Source: Phytophthora colocasiae
Taxonomy: Eukaryota; Oomycota; Peronosporomycetes; Peronosporales; Peronosporaceae
Assembly (NCBI GenBank): GCA_018806915.1
Contig: JAGKQI010000046.1
Coordinates: 620,001-684,000 of the forward strand
DNA: 64,000 nt
Reading direction: 5' to 3'
Below are positions 32,526 through 41,329 of this stretch, piece after piece. Both the position numbers and the translations under genes were made by a program. Each line of letters opens with the position of its first letter. Within the stretch, counting starts at the first letter, position 1. The notes under the pieces were generated by a model. That model did not search any database and was not told where the DNA came from. It saw nothing but the letters and a program-made list of their open reading frames with translations.

Positions 32526-32696
32526 TACTTTAGGAATTTTTATTGTACAATTGCCATCCTGCCGCATCGATCCACCCAGCCTCTTCCACTGTGTAAAAAT
32601 GGTCTTATTGGAAGAGTACGGATCTCCTTGTTCTCAATCGTGCCGCCCAATTTTCCTCGCAAAATGAAAAGAATAGGGAGTTTTTTTCCTAAAACA

Positions 32697-33074
32697 TTAA
32701 ATATTCTTAGGGATAATAAAAATATATACCAATATATTAAAAAAATAATATACCAAGCAGTCTTGTGGATTTCTTTTAGCAAGGAAAACCCAATTAAGGA
32801 GAAAAACCTCTACATGCATCATGCAAATGCTGGTCAGCAAGGGCGTTTTGGACGGGTGACTGCTGCAGCCCTTCCGGTTGTGGCCAACTTGCTTGCATAC
32901 TCCGCACCGCCGAATTTGCTTTCTCAGAGATTCTGTTGCCTGCTGTGACGGAATGCGCTTCTTCTTTGGGCGACCACGTTCATTTGGAAATCCGGGGGCC
33001 CTGCATTCGCCGCGAGTAAGCGCAGCCTTGAGCACCAGGGGCAGGATGGTAGTCCGCGCTCGCTCCGCGTAGGC
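32697..33074 (-). pseudogene. MULE transposase C-terminal fragment (copy B, minus)
   Basis: From YAERARTTILPLVLKAALTR to a CCHC-type zinc knuckle (CGVCKQVGHNRKGCSSH) and on into the AT-rich terminus (32710-32760). It is nearly identical to 48350-48582 of MULE copy A but on the opposite strand. The right end begins GGGATAATAAAAA, matching the outer end of copy A at 50924. It preserves an uninterrupted TTAA where copy A holds piggyBac. Confidence 0.85.
32794..32797. other. Empty piggyBac target site (TTAA) in MULE copy B
   Basis: The sequence GTTTTTCTCCTTAATTGGG (minus strand) is continuous here. In MULE copy A the same bases are split at TTAA by the piggyBac element at 48638-50830. Confidence 0.9.
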
Positions 33075-33149
33075 TTCACATTTTACCCTAAAGACGAGGC
33101 TTGAGCATATTATTACAAGCTTCCTCTTATTCAGTGTACGCTAGTGACA

Positions 33150-33400
33150 GTATCTCTCACCTCGTTACACGTGGAATCAGTCAACGGCGCACTGAAGAGT
33201 ATTCACAGTCTCTACGATCCTGGGCTGTCTTAACGTTATGTGGGGTGAGTTGACACGTTACGCGCCGCGCAAGGCAGAAAAAGTGCTTGAAGAATCTGTC
33301 AGCGGTTCTATCGAGGCAATCACCTCTACAAGCTATGTTGCGAAATCTATCGTGGTTGCGGGAATAAGCCAGTCTTGACGAAGTGCATACACAGTTCATG
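33150..33400 (+). pseudogene. MULE transposase central fragment (plus)
   Basis: The stretch encoding VESVNGALKSI and the following SELTRYAPRKAEKVLEESVSG-like region is homologous to 47945-48180 of copy A. An internal deletion then joins it to a segment like 48312-48350 (FYRG). It has stops and lies head-to-head with the minus-strand MULE fragment on its left, so the two derive either from an inversion or from two separate copies. Confidence 0.7.
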
Positions 33401-33419
33401 TGAAGCTGTTTTCTTTTTT

Positions 33420-33490
33420 CCTTAGTTGTCTTCACGCACGGCGAGAGGGGCAAATACTTGATTAGTTAGCGAAGCTTGGCTTCTCAACCC
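33420..33490. repeat. B2 repeat of the tyrosine-recombinase element
   Basis: About 71 bp, from CCTTAGTTGTCTTCACGC to CTTCTCAACCC, identical to 38668-38738 (B1), where it encodes the last residues of the recombinase. On the minus strand the order A1 - genes - B1 - A2 - B2 is the split direct repeat pattern of PAT/Ngaro elements. Confidence 0.7.
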
Positions 33491-33576
33491 TAACTAATCC
33501 GAATTCGAGTAGATTGTACCCCTCATGGAGAACAGTCTATAAACCCGCTGGGAAACTGAGTTTTGTGGGCAAGCCC

Positions 33577-33826
33577 AGTTGCATTTCACGATGTAGGTAC
33601 AAGTGGCACAAGCCACCGTGACCTTAGTGGAGCATCAGACATCTGATGGCGCTAGACTTCTAGCGGTGAGCATCCCTGAGAGCATCTGATATCTCTGATG
33701 GCGCTAGTTTTCTAGTGGTGGGCAGCCCTGGGAGGCTGACCCGGTGGGTTTGTCTTTTAACGTTCAAATGAACCTCACTTTGCAATTTGCATCCAAAACA
33801 CTACTACTACTTCCCCACTCTCAACT
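33577..33826 (+). repeat. Copia 5' LTR (250 bp)
   Basis: It starts AGTTGCATTTCACGATG and ends ACTCTCAACT. It contains two related TCTGATGGCGCTAG boxes, suggesting an internal duplication. The target duplication AGCCC lies directly outside. Confidence 0.9.
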
Positions 33827-33849
33827 GGTTAACAGCCGCTATTCGCTCG
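33827..33849 (+). promoter_or_regulatory. Primer binding site, candidate half-tRNA-Asn type
   Basis: The bases directly after the 5' LTR (GGTTAACAGCCGC...) are complementary to CTGTTAAC, the tRNA-Asn(GUU) anticodon loop, and to flanking stem-like bases, extending towards the D-arm (GAGCG). This is not a tRNA 3'-CCA end. Drosophila copia likewise primes with a tRNA half cut in the anticodon arm. The gag ATG follows at once. Confidence 0.55.
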
Positions 33850-35030
33850 ATGTCGACTCGTCGCACCAACCGCAACCAAGGCGCTCCCGTAGGTGCACCA
33901 GATGGCACCGGCGCACAAGATGGGCCACGGCCAGTTCCCGGTGTGGAAAATAACGCTGCTGATGCACTCGTGAACCCACTGACACCAGGGACCGCTGGTC
34001 CCCAAGCTGTTGAAGGTGCGACCGAGCCGGACGATGATCCGAATCCCGGGCACGCACGGGTCGGTGAAAGCAACACCGTTGGTGACGGTGTTGAGAAGAG
34101 AGGTGAGAAGATTGACATTCGAAACGTGAGGATGGAAAAGTTTTCTGGCGCTGTTCCGCATGGAGCTTATGATTCGGGAGTTCGCGATTGGTGGGATCAG
34201 TTTGCGGACCAGGTGGGTGATGCCCAAATTTTGGCGGGGCAAGAATGGTCCGAAGCAGCCAAGAAGTCTGTGCTATCCATTTTCCTATCCGACACCGCGC
34301 GCCGTTGGCTCAAGATATTCCGAACAGGCCACCCAACAGCAACGTTTGAGGAGACGGGAAACGCCCTTGTGAAGAAGTTCCGCCCCAATTTAACTTACCA
34401 AGAAATTACTGCCCGAATCTACTCGGAAGGCAAACGAGCGTCGGAGACGTACCAGGAATATGCAGACCGATTGCTCCGAATGGCGGACGGGCTCTCCGGA
34501 GGAATTGCCAACGTGGCGAATGCTCAACACGCGCTGGGTACGTTTCTGCGATTGGCGGGCCTCAACGAAAGGACGTTGTTCATTCCCATATTCATGGACT
34601 ACAAGGCTCGCCTACCACTCTAATACACGCTGCCGTGGAGTTCCTGAGCGAGCTGGCTCAATCGGATGGTCGCCTGGAGGACTATAAGAGACGTAAGTTG
34701 GCGGATGGGTCGCGGGGACAGCGCATTGATGCTAAACTCAAGGCAGATGGCACGAGGCATGTTGCAAAGACTAATGGCGCCAGTGGGAAGGCTCATTCCG
34801 CCGTCGTTGAGCGCAAAAGAAAACCGACGAAAATGCCTCGCCGCGGAGGTATTGTCTGCTATATATGCAACGAGGAAGGTCACACCGCTAAATACCACCG
34901 TCAACGCCTTTCCAAGGCCTCCAGCGACGACAACGAGACCAATGCGCGTGAAAATATGGCCACAGCTGAAGATGGTGTGGATGAACCTGCGGGAAGCTCA
35001 GTTGCGAACTCGGAAGAGGACTCAGCGTGA
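33850..35030 (+). pseudogene. gag: Copia Gag, frameshifted
   Basis: Start at the ATG of MSTRRTNRNQ just after the primer site. A Pro/Gly-rich leader, then the capsid-like helical region (VRDWWDQFADQVGD, LSDTARRWLKIF, YQEYADRLLRMADGL) typical of UBN2/retrotrans-gag. A frameshift around 34605-34620 ends the first part at 34623. The sequence continues in another frame as SPTTLIHAAVEFLSEL to a zinc knuckle CYICNEEGHTAKYH, in which the last Cys of CCHC is replaced by His, and stops at 35030. Confidence 0.85.
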
Positions 35031-38000
35031 AGGTCAGACGTCAGGTGGAGCCCGATCCTAGTGGATTCGGGCGCGTCGCACCACCTGACCAGTCAGTATA
35101 CAGGCTTTGAGGCTACAGACGACAACGTGGCACTTGCTATTAAGATAGCAGACGGACGGACGGTGGTTGCCAGGGCAAAAGGACGGCTACACGTGAAAGT
35201 TCTGGTCCAGAACAGCAGAAGTTACGAAGAAGAACAGGATTTCGTGGTGGAGAATGTGTATTATGTTCCCGAGCTGCCGCACACATTATTGTCCGTATCA
35301 GCATTGTGGCACGCTGGATATACAGTAAGTTTTGGTCCTCGGAGTTGCACGATTGCGAAAGGATTCAGTACCAAGTGCATCGCTCGATTAGAAGGAGGTG
35401 TCTACTCTGTGGTGACAGGTTCTCGTTGTAGAGGGGCTCATAAGGCATGCGGGTTTACGGCAGCAGCACTCGGACGGTCCTTGGAGATGTGGCACAGACG
35501 ACTCGGCCATGTCAATTATGAAACCTTGCAGAGGATGGCGAAAAGCGGCACCGTAAACGGCATTCGTATTGCTGCAGGAGCGAAGCCCAAGATGTGTACA
35601 GTGTGCACACTAACAAAGGCCACACGCCAACCAGTGCCGAAAGGAAGATCAAGCCCAGACAAGTTTGCGGACGGTATATGTCACGTTGACCTTGCAGGCC
35701 CGATTGCAGCATCGATCAATGGAAACAGGTACTTCATGGTGGCGGTTTGGCGAGATTACGTACAAACTTACGCCCTCAAGCACAAGAATGATGCCACCAA
35801 CATGACCAAGCGTTTCCTCACCATGATAGAGAGACAAGCAGAGGTACCCGCAACGGCTATCAAGGTGCTTCGGACGGATGGGGGTACAGAGTTTCTAAAT
35901 AAGGACTTCAGGAAGCTGGCGCATGACCAAGGAATACTACTGCAACACACGACACCTTACACCTCGTTTCAAAATGGCGTGGCTGAGCGCAGCATCCGGA
36001 CGGTGACAGAAACGGCGGCGGCCATGCTCGTCGACTCAGGTTTGCCACATCGACTCTGGGAATATGCCTTGCAGCACGCCACGTACGTACGCAACAGAAT
36101 CCCTCGGCAAGATGCAACGATTACCCCACATGAGCGCATCTTCGGGAGGCGTCCAGACGTGAGCACACTGCCCATATTCGGCCAAGCTGTCGTTGCGCGA
36201 GTACCTGATCAGCTACGCCGTAAGCTAAAGCGTTTTCTCAACACTCGAGGACAGCTCGGTGCGTTTATCGGATGTGCTGAGGATATCAAGGGATTCTATG
36301 TCTATGCGAAGGGGTCACAACGCTCGATATTTGCTTCCTGCGATGTCACTGTAGTGGACAGAATGCTGTTTGAGGTCGACCCAGATGTCGAAGATGACGA
36401 CATTAACAGCGAGGAACCCATGATAAATAGCTCGGACGATGAAAGTGAGGAGACCGCACAATCTCAAGATGATCGTGAAGGAGCTTTCCCTTCAGAACTT
36501 GCGGCTGTTCGACGCTCACAACGGATTTCACGTCGAACTATTGCAGAGGCTCAAGCTTTTGTCGTGCTGGGCGAAATTATTAAGGAGCCACTAAATCTTG
36601 CCGAAGCCAAGCGCTCGCCTGAATGGGCACAATGGAAGCAGGCAATCGATGATGAGGTGAAGTCACTTTTCGAGAATGGGACGTTTGAATGGGTGGATGC
36701 CCCAGATGGTGTGCGCGTGCTGGATCACACTCTTCAATTTCGACTCAAGACAGGAACAGACGGAAGTGTGGAGCGTTTTAAGGCGAGGCTTTGCGCGCGT
36801 GGAGACAAACAGCAATGGATCGTGCATTTCGTCGAAACTTACGCACCCGTAGCTGGACTAGTGACGGTCCGAATTTTCTTCGTGCTAGTGGTGTATTTCC
36901 AACTGTGTGTGCGCCAAGGTGACGTTCCGGCCGCGTACGTTAAAGCGGACCTTCTCGAAGAAATATACATGAAGCCAGTGCCGGGATATGCGAAAGTAAG
37001 CGACAGGGGGAAGGTGTGGCGTCTACGTAAGGCACTATACGGTTTGCGCCAAGCGGGACGACAATGGAATCGCGAGATCAACAACTTCCTAGTTGACTAT
37101 GGGCTTACTCCAACGCGTGGCGACCAGTGTCTCTATTTCGCGTACACGGATGGCTCACTGCTATTAGTATGCGTGTATGTCGACGACATTCTTGTTGCTC
37201 ACAAGAATGAGGACCAATGCCTGCGCCTAATGACTGCTCTCTCCGGCCGCTACCAAGTGAAGGACTTGGGTAAGCCACACCAGTTTCTGAGAAGGTTGAC
37301 CGCGTGGCTGACGACACGGTACTACTCAGCCAGGGGAGTTATATTGAGGAGGTCCTGCACCGCTTTGCGATGGATGCAACACGGCCCACACAATTGCCAA
37401 TGGTGGCGAACACTCGCTTGGACTTCACGGACGACGGCCCGACCGATGAGGAACAAAAGTACATGGGAAGGATGCCTTATCGACAGGCAGTTGGCGCATT
37501 ACTATACTTGGCAAGAGTAACCAGACCCGATATCCTATTCACGGTAGGCCAACTCGCAAGACACGCGGCCGCGCCACGGAAGATGGCATGGGATGCTGTC
37601 AAGTATCTACTCCGGCACCTTCGTGCAACAACGGGTTTGAAAATGAAGTTCCAGCCAACTAGTGACGATATCGTGGTGGCCACGGACGCTGACTGGGCTA
37701 ACGATCGAGCAGACCGAAAAAGCGTATCAGGATCAGTGGTGTATTTGTTCGGATGCCCGGTCGCATGGGCGAGCAAGAAACAAACTATCGTAGCAAAATC
37801 AAGCACGGCCGCTGAGTATATTGCGGCGGACATTGGCATTGAAGACGCGCTGATGGTACAAGCCATTGCGAATGAAGTACTGCAAAAGGAGCTTCCTCTA
37901 AGACTGATAATGGATAGCCAGCCAGCAATCAAGCGCCTCCAACGCAGTGGGCACAGCGAGACTCAAAAGACTGTGGACGTGAAGTATCACGCGGTTAAGG

Positions 38001-38140
38001 ACCTGATTCACAAAGGTGAATTGACAGCGAACTATACTCCGACTGGCGAAATGCCAGCGGATCTACTCACTAAGGCCCTGGCAAGAACGGAGTTCCGTCG
38101 CAAGCGAGCCATGTGCTGCTTGGTTGATACGACGGGATGA
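35031..38140 (+). pseudogene. pol: Copia Pol (protease, integrase, RT, RNase H), frameshifted
   Basis: It follows gag in the same frame after a TGA at 35028-35030. Protease VDSGASHHL (about 35058), integrase zinc motif HRRLGH...CTVC and DDE core ([24 protein letters not shown]). RT runs from about 36600 with [24 protein letters not shown] and the catalytic CVYVDDIL. A frameshift near 37290 ([10 protein letters not shown] then RRLTAW) ends the first ORF at 37520. RNase H continues in another frame to 38140 ([43 protein letters not shown]). Apart from that break the residues look functional. Confidence 0.9.
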
Positions 38141-38164
38141 CTCCGTAGTTACCCTTGCACCACT

Positions 38165-38175
38165 TGTGGGGGGCG
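38165..38175 (+). promoter_or_regulatory. Copia polypurine tract
   Basis: A TGTGGGGGGCG run directly before the 3' LTR, in the expected place and sense for priming plus-strand DNA. Confidence 0.6.
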
Positions 38176-38425
38176 AGTTGCATTTCACGATGTAGGTACA
38201 AGTGGCACAAGCCACCGTGACCTTAGTGGAGCATCAGACATCTGATGGCGCTAGACTTCTAGCGGTGAGCATCCCTGAGAGCATCTGATATCTCTGATGG
38301 CGCTAGTTTTCTAGTGGTGGGCAGCCCTGGGAGGCTGACCCGGTGGGTTTGTCTTTTAACGTTCAAATGAACCTCACTTTGCAATTTGCATCCAAAACAC
38401 TACTACTACTTCCCCACTCTCAACT
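38176..38425 (+). repeat. Copia 3' LTR (250 bp)
   Basis: Same length as the 5' LTR and no difference seen on comparison by eye. It ends CTCTCAACT and is followed by the target duplication AGCCC. Confidence 0.9.
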
Positions 38426-38490
38426 AGCCCAACCCAACTTGGGAGAAAATACTAATCCCCCCTTACCACTTTGGAGAAAGAAAAAAAAAA

Positions 38491-38667
38491 TTTCGCGGGA
38501 GCCCGGCTCCTTTCTCCGAGGACTATGTGTCCAGGACTATGTGTCCTTCCTTGCGCTGGAACACTTGCTGTTCAGCCAGCGAACTCGCGAATGCCGTGAG
38601 TTTCGCCTTTCTTCGGAAACATCCGGTTCGCTTCGCCGCCTAACCGGTTCACCGAACCGTGCACTTT
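38491..38667. repeat. A2 repeat (177 bp)
   Basis: From TTTCGCGGGAGCCCGG to ACCGTGCACTTT. It matches A1 at 45288-45464 base for base as far as I can see. It contains a doubled AGGACTATGTGTCC motif and sits directly downstream of the recombinase stop codon. Confidence 0.85.
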
Positions 38668-38738
38668 CCTTAGTTGTCTTCACGCACGGCGAGAGGGGCA
38701 AATACTTGATTAGTTAGCGAAGCTTGGCTTCTCAACCC
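38668..38738. repeat. B1 repeat (71 bp), overlapping the recombinase 3' end
   Basis: Identical to B2 at 33420-33490. On the minus strand it encodes the last residues of the recombinase (NQVFAPLAVREDN) and its TAA. Confidence 0.75.
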
Positions 38739-39839
38739 CCCTTGCGTCCCGGATGACAGATCCGGGCAATCCCAAGTTGACGCTCGAATCATGTGTTCTG
38801 CCACATCTCGAAGCATTCCAGGTCTGAGTCTTGTGTACACCGAAAAACACCAGCTCGACCAACGTCCCATCAATTTGATGACCAGCTCACTGCGTCCCGC
38901 CGCTAGAAGAGCGCACGCCCCACCGATCCGCAGTGAGTGCGCCGAATATTCGGTTGGGTCTGCCCCACATGCTTCCGCGGCTCCTTTGATCGTCCTTGCT
39001 ACCACGGACTTGTTGATCAGCTTCCTTTGCCCTATCGACGTCAAGTAGGGCCCAGTCTGTTCTCCTCGACTTTGCAGTCGTTGTCTTGCTTGAAGACAAG
39101 CTTCTGCGGCTGCAACCGGGCACAGTTCCGGTAGGCCTGATCGATAATGGCGTATCACGCTTCCTTGTCTTGTTCGGTCCCCTTTGTGGGATCTGAAATG
39201 TATATCCACGGAGACTCCTCTGGATGATCCCGGTCCGACCTGGGATCCATGGCGGTCCCGAATGATTACATCCTCTGCTCTTACACAGTGCACGGTGCCG
39301 GTTGATGAGTCACGGCTCATTGGTCCCCACAGCTCCGAGCTGCGGTCCAAGAAGAAGAACCCGAGGAGGATCGACCCCCATTGGATATCGGTGACCTCTC
39401 CATTCAGGTCTGTCCGCTGCCCCATAAGCTGCCGATGCATCTCGAGCAGCATGGGTGTGGTGACTGGCTGCTTCCGTTCCACCTGGCTGTGGGTGCGCTT
39501 ATAGCCTTGAGCAATGAGCTCAAATTCCGGAGTCTTGTAATTGAGTCGTGCGTTCCGAACGCTACGGTGGGCGAAGGCGACTGCCGCCATCTTGCCATCA
39601 AATGTCTGATACTTGTTTCCTCGTCCCTGGGAATTGTGTCCTTCGAGGGCACACAGTCCTGCGTAGAGACCGACGATACGGGCTTGCCGTTCTTGAGGGA
39701 GGCCGTCAATCCACACCGGAAATCCGAACTCACTGCAGAAGTTCCTCCAGTATCGGAACTTCTTGTCGTACGTGCCGAGTGTAGACTCGTTGATTGCCGC
39801 TCGTTTAAGTCGAGTTGTCTCTCTTGATATGTCTGCCAA
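38670..39839 (-). CDS. Tyrosine recombinase of the YR retrotransposon, about 389 aa
   Basis: This is a phage-integrase-type fold. The N-terminal SAM-like part is LGTYDKKFRYWRNFCSEF. The catalytic set is complete: Arg of box I in FLDRSSELWG, His-x-x-Arg in AHSLRIGGACALLAAG, Trp in LMGRWSSW and the nucleophile Tyr in FSVYTRLRPGML. It would integrate a circular DNA copy. No ATG is available at the front: the frame opens from a TGA near 39850 and the first possible codon is TTG. The ORF may therefore be read after a frameshift from the RT frame that overlaps it (40204-39404). It is the only undamaged domain of this element. Confidence 0.88.
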   Translation of the reverse strand: MADISRETTRLKRAAINESTLGTYDKKFRYWRNFCSEFGFPVWIDGLPQERQARIVGLYAGLCALEGHNSQGRGNKYQTFDGKMAAVAFAHRSVRNARLNYKTPEFELIAQGYKRTHSQVERKQPVTTPMLLEMHRQLMGQRTDLNGEVTDIQWGSILLGFFFLDRSSELWGPMSRDSSTGTVHCVRAEDVIIRDRHGSQVGPGSSRGVSVDIHFRSHKGDRTRQGSVIRHYRSGLPELCPVAAAEACLQARQRLQSRGEQTGPYLTSIGQRKLINKSVVARTIKGAAEACGADPTEYSAHSLRIGGACALLAAGRSELVIKLMGRWSSWCFSVYTRLRPGMLRDVAEHMIRASTWDCPDLSSGTQGGLRSQASLTNQVFAPLAVREDN

Positions 39840-39849
39840 CCTGTCTGCA

Positions 39850-41329
39850 GGTCAGAACGGTCAGAGATGTTAGTCGGGTTGTGAACGTCACACGCCCTCG
39901 CTTCGGCCGACCGGGCCAGTATTCGGTTCACAGTGATTATGCACTTGCGAGCTGCTTGGACCAATGCCAATGAGCGCAAGTGTTGCTGCGCTGTAGAGTC
40001 CCGGCTGAACATTGTTCGCAGAAGTCTGATCTCCCATGCATTGCGTACATACAAACGGAGTAGGCTCCACGACTTCTCGGACGGTGCCGCCACCTTCCAT
40101 CGTATCATGAGATCCAGAAGTATTCGTGACAAGTCAACTTCGGTAACTTGTGACCCGCAATGTACCCGGTGCACACGCTTCGGGGTAAGACCGAATACGA
40201 ACACAGTCGATGTGTCATGTAGAATTACCCATCAGTCCGATTCAGGGGGCTCCGTACCGAACATCGTCAGAGGAACCCCTGCAAACTCGTTCTGGAACAC
40301 CAGTTTGTTCCACCAGAGATCGAGCCTCAGAGATGTCGTCATAGGAGTTCCGCTCCTACCTGCTCTCTTGGAGGCCAGCTGCGCGAATACGATTCGCTGC
40401 ATGAAGGGTTTTGCAATCGGTATAAATGTCACCACATGACGAAGGATCCCCACGAGAGATTCCAATCGTTTGTGTGATACGAATCGCTGCTTGAGCGTGT
40501 CCTGCACCGTTTGCTTGACCTTGTCAATCTTCCTATGTGGAAGAGTAGCGGTGGCTTCGGGAATATTCCAGTCGATGCCGACTGCATGGAACTGTTCCGA
40601 CCACGTGGTGAACTTGCCCTCGTGCCAACCGTCATTCCCGAATACCAACTTAACCGCATCTCAAAGACGGCGCTCCGCGCGCAGGAGTCTGTCTCCAATG
40701 TCCACCTCAATAAGCACAATGTCGGCTACCCACTGGTATATCCACATGGGTTCTGGTAATCCGAGCACATACGATGTGCCTGCCCGCTGGTAGTGCCTTA
40801 CTGCTTTCCCCATTATGGCAAAGAATCCGGGAGAAGCTGTCCACCCGAATACGGCTGATCCAGATACGATACCGACTTGTGATTGGGGAAGGGGGCCCCC
40901 GAATGCGGGTGCATGCCGTTCGTGCACTGGCACGTGGAGGAATGCCTCCGCAATATCTGCCCTAAGCGCGAAGATGCGACAACCTGGGTATCGACGGCGA
41001 AGTTCTGTGACTCGCAAGGCAATATGGAAGAATGCTTCCCACCGAGCGTCCGGTGTCAGCTCGGTGTCTGTGGCCTCGTTCACGGATGCCCCTACGGGGG
41101 CCGCTAGATTGTGAATTGTCCGACCGTCTTCCGTTATGGGAATGTCTTTCTTCGGGACTAGCGCAAAGGCGCTCGCTTGAAATCCTGGATCAGCTGCCAG
41201 GATCTCAATATTGGCTAGAAGGCAACGGCCTCGATAATAGTCCTTCAAGAGACGGTGATTCACAATCGCTGCTCCGCTTACAGCGCTTGGGTAATTGGCC
41301 GGTAGTGGTCGGACTCCGATCCGTTCCAC
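39850..41329 (-). pseudogene. RT domain of the YR retrotransposon, catalytic site altered
   Basis: One frame with two in-frame TGA codons (at 40661 and 40232). Motifs: FQASAFALVPKKD, RTIHNLAAPVGASVNE, motif A FALRADIAEAFLHVP, motif B SAVFGWTASPGFF, and motif C WVADIVLIEVD, where DIRS-type RTs usually have WVDDH. The first Asp of the catalytic pair is thus Ala. The thumb follows (PHRKIDKVKQTVQDTLKQ, LVGILRHVV). The part after the second TGA (WVILHDTSTVFVFG) might be a decayed post-RT RNase H. It overlaps the RNase H ORF by 52 bp in a different frame. Confidence 0.82.

Larger units (their letters stand above)
26614..32690 (-). pseudogene. Pogo-like DDE transposase #1, split by two insertions
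   Basis: Three minus-strand pieces join into one DDE_1/pogo-type sequence. They are 32690-32528 (ILRGKLGGTIENKE, then WIDAAGWQLYNKN in a shifted frame), 30630-30519 (YEIDGSAVLLVDHFESHVF, the second catalytic Asp region) and 26815-26614 (FTPQSTSVCQPLDVGVMVPL to the stop). The first gap is the pogo-like element #2 and the second is the hAT element. Small indels break the frame as well. The N-terminal DNA-binding half is missing beyond 32690, where MULE-derived AT-rich sequence begins. Confidence 0.75.
33577..38425 (+). mobile_element. Ty1/Copia retrotransposon (4849 bp), young but coding-defective
   Basis: Direct 250-bp LTRs are at 33577-33826 and 38176-38425; by eye they are identical. A 5-bp target duplication AGCCC lies at 33572-33576 and 38426-38430. 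The LTRs start AGTTG and end CAACT instead of the canonical TG...CA. A purine tract (GTGGGGGGCG) precedes the 3' LTR. The domain order protease-integrase-RT-RNase H is Copia. Frameshifts in gag and at the RT/RNase H border, and an in-frame stop between gag and pol, mean it probably moved with proteins from another copy. It lies between repeats A2 and B2 of the YR element. Confidence 0.93.
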
